A stretch of 52,442 bases of DNA, from contig QDFX01000020.1 in the NCBI GenBank assembly GCA_003347645.1, forward strand, positions 1-52,442, read 5' to 3'. Numbering within the stretch: position 1 is the stretch's first letter; the number at the start of each line of letters is the position of its first letter. Positions 43,225 to 52,368 of the stretch are shown piece after piece. The notes under the pieces were generated by a model that saw nothing but the letters and a program-made list of their open reading frames with translations, had not been told where the DNA came from and searched no databases. The position numbers were made by a program, and so were the translations under genes. This DNA comes from Rhizobiaceae bacterium CPCC 101076. GTDB lineage: Bacteria; Pseudomonadota; Alphaproteobacteria; Rhizobiales; Methylopilaceae.

Positions 43225-43725
43225 ATGGCCGACAACCGCAAAGAACGCCGTTTTCCTATCTCAGCAGGCATTCTGTTTGGACTGGGTCTGGGCGGGTTCT
43301 TTGACGGAATCGTGCTGCACCAGATCCTGCAGTGGCATCATATGGTGACGAGTGCCGGCTATCCCGCCGATACGGTGTCGAATCTGAAGTTCAACACACT
43401 CCTGGACGGGCTATTTCATGCCTCGACTTACGTGTTCGTCGTGCTGGGTCTCGCCCTGCTCTGGCGAGCTGCGCATCGCGGTCATCTGTGGTGGTCAGGC
43501 AAGATGCTCGTCGGGAGCATGTTAATCGGCTTCGGGCTTTTCAACTTGGTCGAGGGGATTATCGATCATCATCTGCTTGATCTGCACCACGTCAACGAAA
43601 CCGTGCCACGTGAGCAGTGGATCTTCTGGGATATCGGCTTCCTGATCTGGGGCGCGGCGATGCTGCTCGTCGGCGGGATGCTGCTGCGGGCCGGCAAGCG
43701 CCAATCGCCGGGTGAGACACTCTGA
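43225..43725 (+). CDS. DUF2243 family membrane protein
   Basis: 166 residues from ATG 43225 (GAGG upstream). About four membrane segments. Histidines sit at the membrane edges: VLHQILQWHHMV, LFHAS, IIDHHLLDLHHVNE. They look like metal or heme ligands, and this pattern defines DUF2243. No reaction is known for the family. Confidence 0.82.
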   Translation: MADNRKERRFPISAGILFGLGLGGFFDGIVLHQILQWHHMVTSAGYPADTVSNLKFNTLLDGLFHASTYVFVVLGLALLWRAAHRGHLWWSGKMLVGSMLIGFGLFNLVEGIIDHHLLDLHHVNETVPREQWIFWDIGFLIWGAAMLLVGGMLLRAGKRQSPGETL

Positions 43726-43744
43726 TCACCGGGCCTAGCCGAGC

Positions 43745-44491
43745 TCACCTCCCGGTTCCAGCGAGGCGAGCGGTCGTAATGGTGGGGTCAACTGCGCCCA
43801 TACGGCCTCCCATGAACCCCGCTGCCGCGCCAAGCAGCAACGCTACGGCAGCAAAAATCCCGCCGGTGGATACCGCCGTCGCGGTCGCATCAGCCGCCTC
43901 AGCCGCGCGCTGCTTTGCTTCCGGTGACGGATTGTTCGGGTCTTGGCCGGTCATCTGCTGAACTTGTCCCCTTAGTCGACCGACAGGATCGGGAGTGTTC
44001 GCCGCCGTTTGGGCGGCTTGGCCTGCGTGCTGCTCCACGACGCCGGACACTGTGCTGTAGAGCCCGCCAACCAATGCGCCAGCCGAGGTCGTGATCATGT
44101 AGAAGATGACCAAGGTGGTTGTTGCCCAGGAGGCAAAGCCATGGAATCCGGCGGTGCTTCCCTTCGGCTTGCCACTTGTGCGGCCGGCGACATAGCCGCC
44201 GGCGAGCGACGCGAGAATGCCGGATACGGTCCACCAAATCCCGGCGCCGATCGAAAACGTCTGAGCGTCCGGCGTTTCTCCAGTCGTGGGCTCGATCGTC
44301 GCGGCACCAATTCCAAGGCCGAGTAGGTTCAGGATCACATGCAGGGCCAGTGCGGTCACCACGCCCGCGAAAACCGCGCTCCATGAGATTTGGTTGATCG
44401 CGACGGTTCGGATGTCTTCTGCCGGGCTGACCGGCGAGCGATGTGGCGCGTCCATAGCTCCCATGCCCCGGGGGGTGTCGATATGCGCCAT
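43745..44491 (-). CDS. PhnA-like membrane protein
   Basis: 248 residues. Soluble N-terminus (1-34), two membrane segments (about 38-60, 82-105), a glycine-rich hairpin, another pair (about 120-142, 208-232). Members are annotated PhnA-like in Hyphomicrobiales but have no phosphonate role that the sequence shows. Stress induction is supported by a full EcfG-type promoter 30 bases upstream. Confidence 0.75.
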   Translation of the reverse strand: MAHIDTPRGMGAMDAPHRSPVSPAEDIRTVAINQISWSAVFAGVVTALALHVILNLLGLGIGAATIEPTTGETPDAQTFSIGAGIWWTVSGILASLAGGYVAGRTSGKPKGSTAGFHGFASWATTTLVIFYMITTSAGALVGGLYSTVSGVVEQHAGQAAQTAANTPDPVGRLRGQVQQMTGQDPNNPSPEAKQRAAEAADATATAVSTGGIFAAVALLLGAAAGFMGGRMGAVDPTITTARLAGTGR

Positions 44492-44520
44492 GACTTAACT
44501 CCTGGGTGTAGTCTCAAACC

Positions 44521-44546
44521 AACGCCGGATTATTATCCTGTGTTCC
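44521..44546 (-). promoter_or_regulatory. EcfG-type stress promoter of the PhnA-like gene
   Basis: On the minus strand GGAAC, 17 bases, CGTT; ends 29 bases before the ATG at 44491. Confidence 0.65.
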
Positions 44547-44654
44547 TAGGAGTTACCGCAGTGGGGTCGGGAGTGCGGTTGCGTACTCGCTCGAATGCAC
44601 TCTCCCGCGCCGGATCCCGATTGCGATTTGGCGTTGTCACTGCCGAGACGCCGC

Positions 44655-44692
44655 TTCAAACAAAAGCCCCGCCGGTGAGGGCGGGGCAAGTT
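44655..44692 (-). repeat. Palindromic repeat/terminator, copy 1
   Basis: CAAACAAAAGCCCCGCC-ggtgag-GGCGGGGC: 8-bp stem with T-run on the minus strand. Related copies at 44764 (imperfect) and 45352. Works as a minus-strand terminator. Confidence 0.5.
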
Positions 44693-44763
44693 GTCTTTCC
44701 CGAATGACGGGCAGGGGAATCTACACCCGCCTATGCCGAAACGCGACGACGGACGTTTGGGTT

Positions 44764-44800
44764 CAAACAGAAACCCCGCCGAGGGAGGTGGCCGCGAGGA
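44764..44800 (-). repeat. Palindromic repeat, degenerate copy 2
   Basis: CAAACAGAAACCCCGCCGAG, then a GGAGGTGGC arm; same opening as copies 1 and 3, stem imperfect. Confidence 0.35.
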
Positions 44801-44947
44801 ACAATCAGTATGGCCCTGGCTGTGCGAGATAAACCAGAAGACGTGCGCTTCGGTTGCTGTTCGATAGCGGACAGAGCCCAAGCCTAGCTAAACATCCGCA
44901 TGAGAGAGAAGCTTCAAAGATGATCGTGGTTGGTCCGGTTTCGGGCG

Positions 44948-44972
44948 GGAACTGGACCTTCGGTGACTAGTT
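44948..44972 (+). promoter_or_regulatory. EcfG-type stress promoter of the 53-residue gene
   Basis: GGAAC, 17 bases, GTT; ends 27 bases before ATG 45000. Confidence 0.55.
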
Positions 44973-44999
44973 CATCCGCTGTCACCATTGGAGGGAACG

Positions 45000-45161
45000 A
45001 TGACCAACAGACCCCCACCGATTCCGCCGGAGCAGCGCGGAAAGGCCGGGCCGAAGGACGCCGATGTCAAAGGCGCGAGCATCCACGACAAGGTCGAGCA
45101 GACCGATAACAAAAAAGTCGATCACTTCTGTTCGCTGGTGGGCCCCGCCATTTTCCCCTGA
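45000..45161 (+). CDS. Small proline/lysine-rich hypothetical protein
   Basis: 53 residues, MTNRPPPIPPEQRGKAGPKDADVKG... behind GGAGGG. The N-terminal half resembles short stress proteins common in Bradyrhizobium and Bosea (RPPPIPPEQ opening). The last 14 residues overlap, in opposite sense, the 3' end of the gene at 45122-45250, so the original C-terminus may have been replaced. EcfG-type promoter upstream. Confidence 0.5.
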   Translation: MTNRPPPIPPEQRGKAGPKDADVKGASIHDKVEQTDNKKVDHFCSLVGPAIFP

Positions 45162-45250
45162 ATTTCATCGTCATGCGTGATGTAGACGAATAGCGCGCCG
45201 ATCAGCACGACGATCGCAACAGCAATTCCGATGATTGTAGTTCGGTTCAT
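45122..45250 (-). CDS. 42-residue single-span membrane protein
   Basis: MNRTTIIGIAVAIVVLIGALF, then a short polar tail (HDDEIQGKMAGPTSEQK). One membrane helix, no motif. AGATCGGTT precedes the ATG (GAGATCGG, weak ribosome site). Converges and overlaps by 40 bases with the gene at 45000. Too short for usual gene finders. Confidence 0.5.
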   Translation of the reverse strand: MNRTTIIGIAVAIVVLIGALFVYITHDDEIQGKMAGPTSEQK

Positions 45251-45561
45251 AACCGATCTCCGCTCGTTAGGCGCGAGAGGCGACGGGACAGGTGGAGCAG
45301 CCCGTTTGTGGGATCAACTTACAAGGGGGCTCGGCGTTGCTGTTCGGTAGCGAACAAACAAAAATCCCGCCGGGCGAGGGCGGGCTGGGCCATGCGCGGA
45401 GATATGAGTTTACGGCGAAGTGCTGGAGGATGCGGTCGAGCTGGCGGCTGCGGCGCTGCCTAGACACGCCGCTGCCGCTCGTCTTCATGTCGCGATGGTC
45501 GCCGCGCGAAACGCACAGCTAGCCCGGAAAATCCGCGTAGAGAAGCGGTAGGGCGATGACC
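45251..45561. other. Intergenic region with repeat copy 3
   Basis: Contains a palindromic repeat at 45352-45387 and a short repeat TTGCTGTTCGGTAGCGAACA (45337) that echoes TTGCTGTTCGATAGCGGACA at 44854. A 43-codon GTG frame (45420-45551) is alanine-rich and coding-like, but has no ribosome site. Confidence 0.35.
45352..45387 (-). repeat. Palindromic repeat/terminator, copy 3
   Basis: GAACAAACAAAAATCCCGCC-gggcga-GGGCGGG: stem plus T-run on the minus strand. Placed 175 bases behind the small operon at 45562-46005, so it can end that transcript. Confidence 0.5.
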
Positions 45562-45798
45562 TCAGTGTTCGTGCTCGTAGATCAGCAGGCCCGACTTGGC
45601 GGCCCACTCGCGAAACTTCACGGCGGCGGCGTTCTGGTCGTCGGCGCTCTTCGCTCCCAGCACGATCTTGCCGATCCCCATGGCAGGAGCGGCGCCAGTC
45701 GGAGCCACGTAATCGAGGATGTCGCTAAAGGTCAGCAGTTCTCGCCGCATCTTGCCGTCCCGAACGACGAGCGACGGCTTCAGGACAATGTTCGTCAT
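45562..45798 (-). CDS. Hypothetical small protein
   Basis: 78 residues, MTNIVLKPSLVVRDGKMRRELLTFSD... with no signal or membrane segment. Second gene of a two-gene minus-strand unit, six bases behind the gene at 45805. Function unknown. Confidence 0.6.
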   Translation of the reverse strand: MTNIVLKPSLVVRDGKMRRELLTFSDILDYVAPTGAAPAMGIGKIVLGAKSADDQNAAAVKFREWAAKSGLLIYEHEH

Positions 45799-45804
45799 CG
45801 TTGT

Positions 45805-46005
45805 CTAGAGGCCCCGATAGTTTCGCGGGAGAGGCTCCCGGGCACCGAACCGTCGGCTGTTAAGCAGATTGGCCATGTCACGAGCATCGCTCTCTTTGAG
45901 TCCGAAGAGCGGGTGTTCCTCCACGACCACGACCTGGCCAGTGAAGATGTTGATCACCTCCCATTTTCCATCCGTTTCCTGCCTCACCTCGAAACGCAGC
46001 CGCAT
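45805..46005 (-). CDS. Hypothetical small protein
   Basis: 66 residues from ATG 46005, fixed by AAGGGAGG upstream. MRLRFEVRQETDGKWEVINIFTGQ... with beta strands and a helical DARDMANLLNSRRF. Soluble. The longer frame to 46200 is not supported. EcfG-type promoter upstream. Confidence 0.65.
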   Translation of the reverse strand: MRLRFEVRQETDGKWEVINIFTGQVVVVEEHPLFGLKESDARDMANLLNSRRFGAREPLPRNYRGL

Positions 46006-46032
46006 CGCAAATCCTCCCTTGTAGGTGAGTTC

Positions 46033-46058
46033 AACAGAAGCGAGTGCGGCGTCGTTCC
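46033..46058 (-). promoter_or_regulatory. EcfG-type stress promoter of the 46005-45562 operon
   Basis: On the minus strand GGAAC, 18 bases, GTT; ends 28 bases before the ATG at 46005. Confidence 0.6.
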
Positions 46059-46405
46059 TGACAAAAATCCTAGGTACGTAATCGCGCGATCGGGACCGCT
46101 TTTGGGGCGAGTGCTCAGCATCCATTCGGCCGCGGAAGAGACGGACGTGTGGGCATGAGCGCGTCCGCTCGCGGACTGTTCCGCGCCACCGGCAAAGCAT
46201 CGAACCTGTCGCCGCCTATGACCTGACCGGCGAAAATCGTGAAGACCGACGTGCTCGAGCGCGAGAGGCCAGGTTCCTCGCGCGTCTGGAAGTCAATTGT
46301 TCCTGAACACGGAGAAACAAAAAAGGCCGGGCGAGCCCGACCTTCTTGTATACCTCGTCAAATCCGCTGCCAGTACATCCGTGGTCAGCGGTAGAGAGAC
46401 TAAAT
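46059..46405. other. Intergenic region
   Basis: Holds the csp terminator at its right end. A short plus frame ending at about 46305 reads AYDLTGENREDRRARA and may be a remnant; no gene is supported. Confidence 0.3.
46316..46345 (-). terminator. Rho-independent terminator of the second csp gene
   Basis: On the minus strand AAGGTCGGGC-tcg-(G)CCCGGCCTTTTTTG, 60 bases after the csp stop. Confidence 0.8.
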
Positions 46406-46615
46406 TTAGGCCGCCTGCAGGTTTTCAGCCGCGGACTTGCCGTTACGATCGTTTCTGACGATGTCGAAGCTGAGCTTCTGGCCTTCGGCAATCCCGCGCA
46501 TTCCAGCGCGTTCGACAGCCGACGCATGGACGAATACGTCCGGGCCGCCCTGGTCAAGCTGGATGAAACCGAAGCCCTTGTGGGCGTCAAAGAACTTAAC
46601 TGTTCCGATGTTCAT
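46406..46615 (-). CDS. Cold-shock protein (CspA family), second copy
   Basis: 69 residues. RNP1 KGFGFI (13-18), RNP2 VFVH (27-30). About two thirds identical to the protein at 6317 over the first 40 residues but divergent afterwards (RGIAEGQKLSFDIVRNDRNGKSAAENLQ), so an independent, island-borne paralogue. AAGGAAA precedes the ATG. No EcfG-type promoter; inverted repeats lie 105-190 bases upstream. Confidence 0.93.
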   Translation of the reverse strand: MNIGTVKFFDAHKGFGFIQLDQGGPDVFVHASAVERAGMRGIAEGQKLSFDIVRNDRNGKSAAENLQAA

Positions 46616-46958
46616 GACGATTTCCTTTCAATCGACATAGTGTTTCGATCCCCAGCAGTGTGCTGTGGCTCGGGTTTTTTGAAATTGAGAAGGAAGATCG
46701 CGTGGGCGCCGTGGCGCAAAACAACATTCGTCTACAAGTTCGATGTTGTTCGTATACGGGAACTATGTTCGATTCAAGGATGCGGACACGAAAATGTTCC
46801 CGATATATTTCAGTGGATGGTTCGGGGCGGAGGGAAGACATCAGTGGGAAGGGCGGGGAGGAACGTCCACTAGAGTCAAGATCAAGCGCAAATAAAGTCC
46901 TCCTCATCGGCGTCCTGCCCTGCTGCCTCACTGACAGCAAGTTCAACTGCCGCAGGCC
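46616..46958. other. Shared upstream region of csp and htrA with nested inverted repeats
   Basis: AACAACAT/ATGTTGTT (46720-46727 and 46743-46750) and CGGGAAC/GTTCCCG (46757-46763 and 46796-46802). May be csp leader structure or protein-binding sites. No gene seen. Confidence 0.4.
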
Positions 46959-46984
46959 GGAACGCTCACTGGCATTCTCCCGTT
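46959..46984 (+). promoter_or_regulatory. EcfG-type stress promoter of the HtrA gene
   Basis: GGAAC, 17 bases, CGTT; ends 28 bases before ATG 47013. It overlaps the alternative ATG at 46983, which is therefore not the start. Confidence 0.65.
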
Positions 46985-47012
46985 GATCGCGCACCTATGT
47001 GAGCGCTTCCGC

Positions 47013-48104
47013 ATGCCGAGAACTCTGACGTCCCTCCTGCTGCTCGCTGGAGCTCTGATTCTAGGGCTGGCGGTGCAACCGGTAGTAACAATGATGCTGT
47101 TCTCGGCTGTGGAGCCAAAGCCGGTAGAAGCGCGGGGGGATCTAAGTGCCTTCGAGCGTTCCAGCACAGCGGTCTTCGAAGCCGTTGCGCCATCCGTTGT
47201 TCAGGTCGTGGCATTGCCTCGCGGTATGTCGTTAGGTGACGCGAGCCGCAGTCAGGGGGTAGGTTCTGGAACAGGCTTTGTCTGGGACCAGGCGGGCCAT
47301 ATCGTGACTAACAATCATGTCGTGGAAAACGCCGGATCGGTGGTGGTGCGCTTCGCGAGCGGCAAAACGGTGCCGGCTCGGATAGTCGGGACCGCCCGGA
47401 ACTATGACTTGGCGGTTCTCCGGGTTTCAGCGGCCGCGGATTTACCCAAGGCTGTCTCTGTCGGAACGATCGAAGGCTTGAAGGTCGGGCAGATTTCCTA
47501 CGCTATCGGAAATCCTTTCGGCCTGGACCAGTCTCTGACGATGGGCATCATAAGTGCCTTGAAGCGGCGCCTTCCCACCAGTGGCGGGCGGGAGGTGGCG
47601 AACGTGATTCAAACCGACGCTGCCATCAATCCTGGAAATTCAGGCGGACCATTGCTGGATTCTGCGGGCAGGCTAATCGGAGTGAACACAGCGATATTTT
47701 CGCCCTCCGGCACAAACGCCGGCATCGGGTTTGCCATTCCGGTCGATACCGTGAACAGGGTTGTCCCGTCGCTTATCAATGACGGCCGAGTTCCAACGCC
47801 CGGTATTGGAATAGTCGCGGCGGATGACGCCGTCGCAGCGCAACTGGGGCTGGTAGGACTGGTGGTCGCGGCGGTGGTTCCGGGATCACCCGCCGAGCGG
47901 GCTGGCATCAGAGGCATTGATGAGCAGGCGGGGTCGATTGGTGATGTCATCGTCGAAGCAGATGGGAAACAGGTGCGGCAGCTAACGGACCTGACTGATC
48001 GCTTGGAGGAAGTCGGGGTGAGTGGAGAGCTATCGCTGACTCTAGAGGGGAGTGGAGGTCGACGAACCGTCCGCGTCGCCGCCGTCGATATTGGCAATCG
48101 CTGA
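47013..48104 (+). CDS. HtrA/DegP-like serine protease with one PDZ domain
   Basis: 363 residues. N-terminal membrane anchor or signal (5-30). Trypsin-like domain with H102 (TNNHVVE), D132 (NYDLAVL) and S210 (GNSGGP); one PDZ domain about 265-360. Family S1C, periplasmic quality control of misfolded proteins. One PDZ makes it DegS-like in layout. Stress promoter directly upstream. A truncated sister copy lies at 38778-38909. Confidence 0.9.
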   Translation: MPRTLTSLLLLAGALILGLAVQPVVTMMLFSAVEPKPVEARGDLSAFERSSTAVFEAVAPSVVQVVALPRGMSLGDASRSQGVGSGTGFVWDQAGHIVTNNHVVENAGSVVVRFASGKTVPARIVGTARNYDLAVLRVSAAADLPKAVSVGTIEGLKVGQISYAIGNPFGLDQSLTMGIISALKRRLPTSGGREVANVIQTDAAINPGNSGGPLLDSAGRLIGVNTAIFSPSGTNAGIGFAIPVDTVNRVVPSLINDGRVPTPGIGIVAADDAVAAQLGLVGLVVAAVVPGSPAERAGIRGIDEQAGSIGDVIVEADGKQVRQLTDLTDRLEEVGVSGELSLTLEGSGGRRTVRVAAVDIGNR

Positions 48105-48508
48105 AAAGGTGAACGGCTGGCGCTCCGGCCCGCTGCGCCTGGGGGTTACAGGCGACCGAAGTGATTTCGAGAAGGCGGTGATCTGATCCATCTGGGACAA
48201 CTGAGCCTCTTTCGAACATGGCCTCAAACATCGCCGCTAACACCTCCGGCGTCGGATCGCGCATCGCCTCGATCGCCGGCTTCGCTAAGCTCTCGTAGCG
48301 TCGCTAGACCCCTCCTTGAGAAGGCCGCACGTCCTTGACCGGGTGATGAGTTTCATTGCGGTGCAGTCACGAAAACTTGCGGTTGCGCAGCTTGCCTTTC
48401 CGAACGGAGCGCCCGCACGATATGGGCATCAAGCGTGACTTAGTGGCACCGGGCCAGGTCGAACCGGCCGTGTAACCGGACCTCTCCAGCCTCAGGGAGG
48501 ATACGCTG
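48105..48508. other. Intergenic region with possible remnant
   Basis: On the minus strand 48174-48304 reads LAKPAIEAMRDPTPEVLAAM, which looks like the end of a small rhizobial hypothetical protein lacking its start. The rest carries nothing recognisable; the iorA promoter must lie in its right part. Confidence 0.3.
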
Positions 48509-48967
48509 ATGACTACTCTCAATGTGAACGGCACCGAGCGCCGCTACGACGGCGATCCTGATATGCCGCTCCTCTGGTATTTGCGCGATGAGCTTGGTCT
48601 CACCGGCACTAAGTTCGGCTGCGGCGTCGCGGCCTGTGGTGCATGCACCATCCATCTCGACGGCACGGCGGTGCGCGCCTGCCAGACGCCGGTCTCGGCC
48701 GCGGATGGCCTTGTTCTTACAACCATCGAGGCCCTCTCAACGGACGGCAATCACCCGGTCCAGGTCGCCTGGCGCGATCTCAACGTGTCGCAATGCGGGT
48801 ACTGCCAGTCCGGCCAGATCATGCAGGCAGCCGCGCTGTTGAAGGAGACGCCAGATCCTACAGACGAAGACATCGACACCGCGATGAGCGGCAATCTCTG
48901 CCGTTGCGGCACGTACCCGCGCATCCGCGCCGCGATCAAGCAGGCAGCCAAGGGGGTGCGGCTATGA
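48509..48967 (+). CDS. iorA: [2Fe-2S] subunit of an IorAB-type molybdenum hydroxylase
   Basis: 152 residues. Plant-type cluster C38, C43, C46, C58 and second cluster C96, C99, C131, C133 (CRCG), as in the small subunit of isoquinoline 1-oxidoreductase and related aldehyde oxidases. It passes electrons from the Mo centre in the large subunit encoded next (ATGA overlap). Ribosome site GGGAGGA before the ATG. Confidence 0.9.
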   Translation: MTTLNVNGTERRYDGDPDMPLLWYLRDELGLTGTKFGCGVAACGACTIHLDGTAVRACQTPVSAADGLVLTTIEALSTDGNHPVQVAWRDLNVSQCGYCQSGQIMQAAALLKETPDPTDEDIDTAMSGNLCRCGTYPRIRAAIKQAAKGVRL

Positions 48968-51264
48968 CCGAGCATGTCACAGACATCACCGGCGGCGTGG
49001 TCAATGTCTCCCGCCGCACCGTCCTTGCCGGCCTCGGCGCCAGCGTATTCGTTCTCGCCGTGAGCCTGCCGACCAGGCTTCCCGCCGAAGAGAAGAAGTT
49101 CGGGGCGGACGGCATGCCGAACGGCTGGCGCGATGATCCCGCCGTCTTCGTCTCTCTGGCTGAGGACGGCACCGTCACGGTGACCTGCCACCGCTCCGAG
49201 ATGGGACAGGGTGTACGCACCTCCATCGCTATGGTGGTGGCCGACGAACTCGATGCCGATTGGGCGCGGGTTCGTGTCGCCCAGGCCTGGGCCGACGAGG
49301 AACGCTTCGGGAACCAGGACACGGACGGCTCGCGGAGCTTACGTCACTGGTTCATGCCGATGCGCCGCGCAGGAGCGGCGGCGCGCACGATGCTGGCGCA
49401 GGCCGCGGCCGCTCAGTGGGGCGTGGCAGCGTCGGAGGTTCGGGCCGAGAATCACTCGTTCACGCACGTCGCGAGCGGACGGACCTTGGGCTATGGCGCG
49501 CTGGCCAAAGCTGCAGCGATGCTACCGGTGCCGGATCGCGATACCGTACGTCTGAAAGAGGCATCGGCCTTCCGCTACATCGGCAAGGACACGATCGGCC
49601 TCATCGACAACCACGACTTCACCACGGGCAAGGCAATCTATGGCATCGATGCCCGCGCCGAAGGCATGCTCTATGCGGTTGTCGCCCGTCCGCCGGTCTA
49701 CGGCGGCAAGGTGGCGTCCTACGACGCCGCTGACGCCCTGAAGGTGCCGGGCGTCGTCAAGGTCATCGCCATTGAACCGCCGACGATACCGTCCGAATTC
49801 GAACCGCTTGGCGGCGTCGCCGTCATTGCCCGCAATACCTGGGCCGCCATCAGAGGACGCGAGGCGCTGAAGGTGACCTGGGAAGACGGCCCGAACGCGG
49901 TCTATTCCTCTGACACCTATCGCGCCCGCCTCAGCGAGGCGGCGAGCAAGCCCGGCAAGGTCGTTCGCAATGAGGGCGACGTCGACCGCGCGATGGCCGG
50001 CGCCACGAAGCGCATCTCGGCCGAATACTACATCCCGCATCTGGCTCAATCGCCGCTCGAGCCGCCCGCGGCGCTCGTTCGCATCGTCAACGGGGCGGCC
50101 GAAGCATGGGCCTGCACGCAGGCGCCTCAGGTCACCCGTGCACGCCTTGCCAAGCGCCTAGGCCTGCCGGTCGAGAAGGTGAAGGTCAACGTCACTCTGC
50201 TTGGCGGCGGGTTTGGGCGGAAATCCAAGCCGGACTTCGTCGTCGAGGCAGGCCTCTGCTCGCAGGCCATGGACGGAGCACCGGTCAGGGTCACCTGGAC
50301 CCGTGAGGACGACCTGCATCACGGATATTATCACACCGTCTCGGTCGAGCGCCTTGAGGCGGGGCTCGACGCCTCCGGTAAACCGGTGGCGTGGCTGCAT
50401 CGCAGTGCAGCTCCGACGATCGGATCGATATTTGCGCCAGACCCCAAGCACGAGCTGCCCTTTGAACTCGGCATGGGGTTCGTCAACACGCCCTTTGCCA
50501 TTCCGAACATCAGGGCCGAGAATCCGGAAGCCACAGCGCATGTTCGCATCGGCTGGTATCGAGCGGTGTCCAATATCCCGCATGCGTTCGCGATCCAGTC
50601 GTTCGTGGCCGAACTTGCCCATGCCGCGGGCCGCGACCCGAAGGACTATCTCCTTGAACTCATCGGCCCAGCTCGGATCATCGATCCGACCACGATCGGA
50701 GACGTCTGGAATCACGGCGAAGATCCTGCCCTCTACCCGATCGACACCGGCCGTCTTCGGCGCGTGGTCGAGACCGCAGCCGAGGGCATCGGTTGGAACC
50801 GGACCTTGCCGAAGGGAAGCGGACTTGGCATCGCCGGCCATTACAGCTTCGTTAGCTACATTGCGGTGGCGGCGGAGGTGGCGGTTGGCGACGGAGGCAG
50901 GCTTGCGATCCCACGTGTCGACATCGCAATCGACTGCGGGCCCATGGTCAATCCAGACAGGGTTCGCTCCCAGATGGAGGGGGCGGTTATCATGGGAGCC
51001 GGGCTCGCTACTTCAGCAGAGATCTCGTTCAAAAACGGGCGGGCGGAGCAGAACAACTTCGACACCTATGAGCTCACCCGGATGGATTCGGCGCCGCGCG
51101 AGATCCATGTGCATCTATTGCCCTCGACGGACTACACCAGGCCTCTTGGCGGCGTCGGCGAGCCCGGGCTACCGCCGGTAGCGCCGGCCATTGCCAACGC
51201 GGTGTTCGCCGCAACGGGCAAGCGCATTCGCCAATTGCCGATTAGGGACCAACTGAGCACGTGA
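48964..51264 (+). CDS. iorB: Molybdopterin-binding large subunit of an IorAB-type hydroxylase
   Basis: 766 residues from ATG 48964. Twin-arginine signal ([14 protein letters not shown]), so the complex is probably exported through its large subunit. The glycine-rich GGGFGRK and the catalytic-loop region [13 protein letters not shown] (with the conserved glutamate) are those of xanthine oxidase-family Mo subunits. Two-subunit type without an FAD subunit, so electrons probably go to a cytochrome. Substrate: aldehyde or N-heterocycle. No Mo-cofactor insertion factor in the window. Confidence 0.9.
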   Translation: MTEHVTDITGGVVNVSRRTVLAGLGASVFVLAVSLPTRLPAEEKKFGADGMPNGWRDDPAVFVSLAEDGTVTVTCHRSEMGQGVRTSIAMVVADELDADWARVRVAQAWADEERFGNQDTDGSRSLRHWFMPMRRAGAAARTMLAQAAAAQWGVAASEVRAENHSFTHVASGRTLGYGALAKAAAMLPVPDRDTVRLKEASAFRYIGKDTIGLIDNHDFTTGKAIYGIDARAEGMLYAVVARPPVYGGKVASYDAADALKVPGVVKVIAIEPPTIPSEFEPLGGVAVIARNTWAAIRGREALKVTWEDGPNAVYSSDTYRARLSEAASKPGKVVRNEGDVDRAMAGATKRISAEYYIPHLAQSPLEPPAALVRIVNGAAEAWACTQAPQVTRARLAKRLGLPVEKVKVNVTLLGGGFGRKSKPDFVVEAGLCSQAMDGAPVRVTWTREDDLHHGYYHTVSVERLEAGLDASGKPVAWLHRSAAPTIGSIFAPDPKHELPFELGMGFVNTPFAIPNIRAENPEATAHVRIGWYRAVSNIPHAFAIQSFVAELAHAAGRDPKDYLLELIGPARIIDPTTIGDVWNHGEDPALYPIDTGRLRRVVETAAEGIGWNRTLPKGSGLGIAGHYSFVSYIAVAAEVAVGDGGRLAIPRVDIAIDCGPMVNPDRVRSQMEGAVIMGAGLATSAEISFKNGRAEQNNFDTYELTRMDSAPREIHVHLLPSTDYTRPLGGVGEPGLPPVAPAIANAVFAATGKRIRQLPIRDQLST

Positions 51265-51369
51265 CGGTGTGCCCGACGGTTGTCCAGCCTGCGACACCGA
51301 AGACCACCGGCGCCGGATCACCGAATCGATGAGGGATGGTTCGGCGTCACCTTGAAACGGAGATGCCCC

Positions 51370-51789
51370 ATGCCGTTCCGCCTAATGCCTGCGACTAGCG
51401 CGATACTGCTTCTGCTGTTTGCGGAATCTTCCTTCGCCTCGACCTGCACCGACCGCATCGATGCAATCGAAGCGCGCGTGAAGGAAATGGCAGAGGCCGC
51501 CGCCTCTGTCTCTTCTGGAGGGCAGAGCGTTGCCGCGGCGCGCGAGAGCCAGGCCATGCAGGCTCGCGATAAGGGAGCGCCGATCGCGGCGCCCACCGTC
51601 CCGCCATTCCAGAATGAAGCAAGGGAGGCCGAAACCACGCGACAGGCGGCAGAAGAGGGCGGCGGTGGCGACCGCGCCATGCAGGCTCGTGCGAGCCTCA
51701 ATGAGGCCCGCATGCTCGACGGACGGGGGAACAGCGCCGCTTGCCTCGACATGGTCACTCAAGCCGAGCGCCAGCTCGGGTCTCCCTAG
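51370..51789 (+). CDS. Exported hypothetical protein
   Basis: 139 residues from ATG 51370 (GGAG upstream). Signal peptide 1-23 (SFAS). The mature part is helical and alanine-rich, with two cysteines (STCTDRI, AACLDM) probably joined, and a Gly/Ala-rich centre. Family not recognised; similar short periplasmic proteins exist in Hyphomicrobiales. Confidence 0.6.
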   Translation: MPFRLMPATSAILLLLFAESSFASTCTDRIDAIEARVKEMAEAAASVSSGGQSVAAARESQAMQARDKGAPIAAPTVPPFQNEAREAETTRQAAEEGGGGDRAMQARASLNEARMLDGRGNSAACLDMVTQAERQLGSP

Positions 51790-52368
51790 TGTCGCGTCAT
51801 TGCGTCCATGCGGGGCAATACCACTGAGCGGTCGGACATCTTGCCAAAGCAACGTAACCACCAAATGCCGTCGGAATAGGGGTGGCCGTGCTTCCGAGGT
51901 CGTTGGCGATAGGCTCGACGGGTCGAGAGGATCGATTTTGGCGAGGAACCTCCGGGGAGAGAAACCTGGATCGGCTACCATCGACTTTTGAGGAGGCTTG
52001 CACGACTGCGGGCGCTTCTCGATCTGATCATCGATAAACGCAGATTGAGGCGATTGCCCTTTGACCACCATCGGGTCACGGGATGATGCAGGGACTCACT
52101 ATTCCAGCGGATCGTGTGCGTAGTCGACGGGCTGATGGAGCGCAGGGAAAAAGCCCCAATGCGATTGAGATCCAGTCGATCTAACCGGGGCGCGTAAAAC
52201 CTCCCAGTGCTTTGGATCGACTGTGCGCCCCGGCTGGCTACCGGAGCCGAAGCGGCGCTTTTTCTCGTCTTTTTTGGAGTTCTTAACCGCTGTTAATGAT
52301 CAGTCGTCAGGATCTGCGAAAGTCACCCTGCGGCAACAGAAGCCGCTTCCCACGGGAGGCAGCTAGAC
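51790..52368. other. Intergenic region
   Basis: No gene seen. Contains a weak minus-strand hairpin at 52150-52192 (GCCCC...GGGGC with a T-run) and a plus-strand terminator at 52225-52266. Confidence 0.4.
52225..52266 (+). terminator. Rho-independent terminator
   Basis: GCGCC...GGCGC outer stem with an inner GGCT/AGCC stem, followed by TTTTTCTCG. Confidence 0.5.

Noticed and set aside
45420-45551. 43-residue alanine-rich GTG frame
   Set aside because: Coding-like, but no ribosome site, no family and no promoter.
46757-46784. GGAAC at 46759 as an EcfG promoter
   Set aside because: No GTT at 16-18 bases; the element belongs to an inverted repeat instead.
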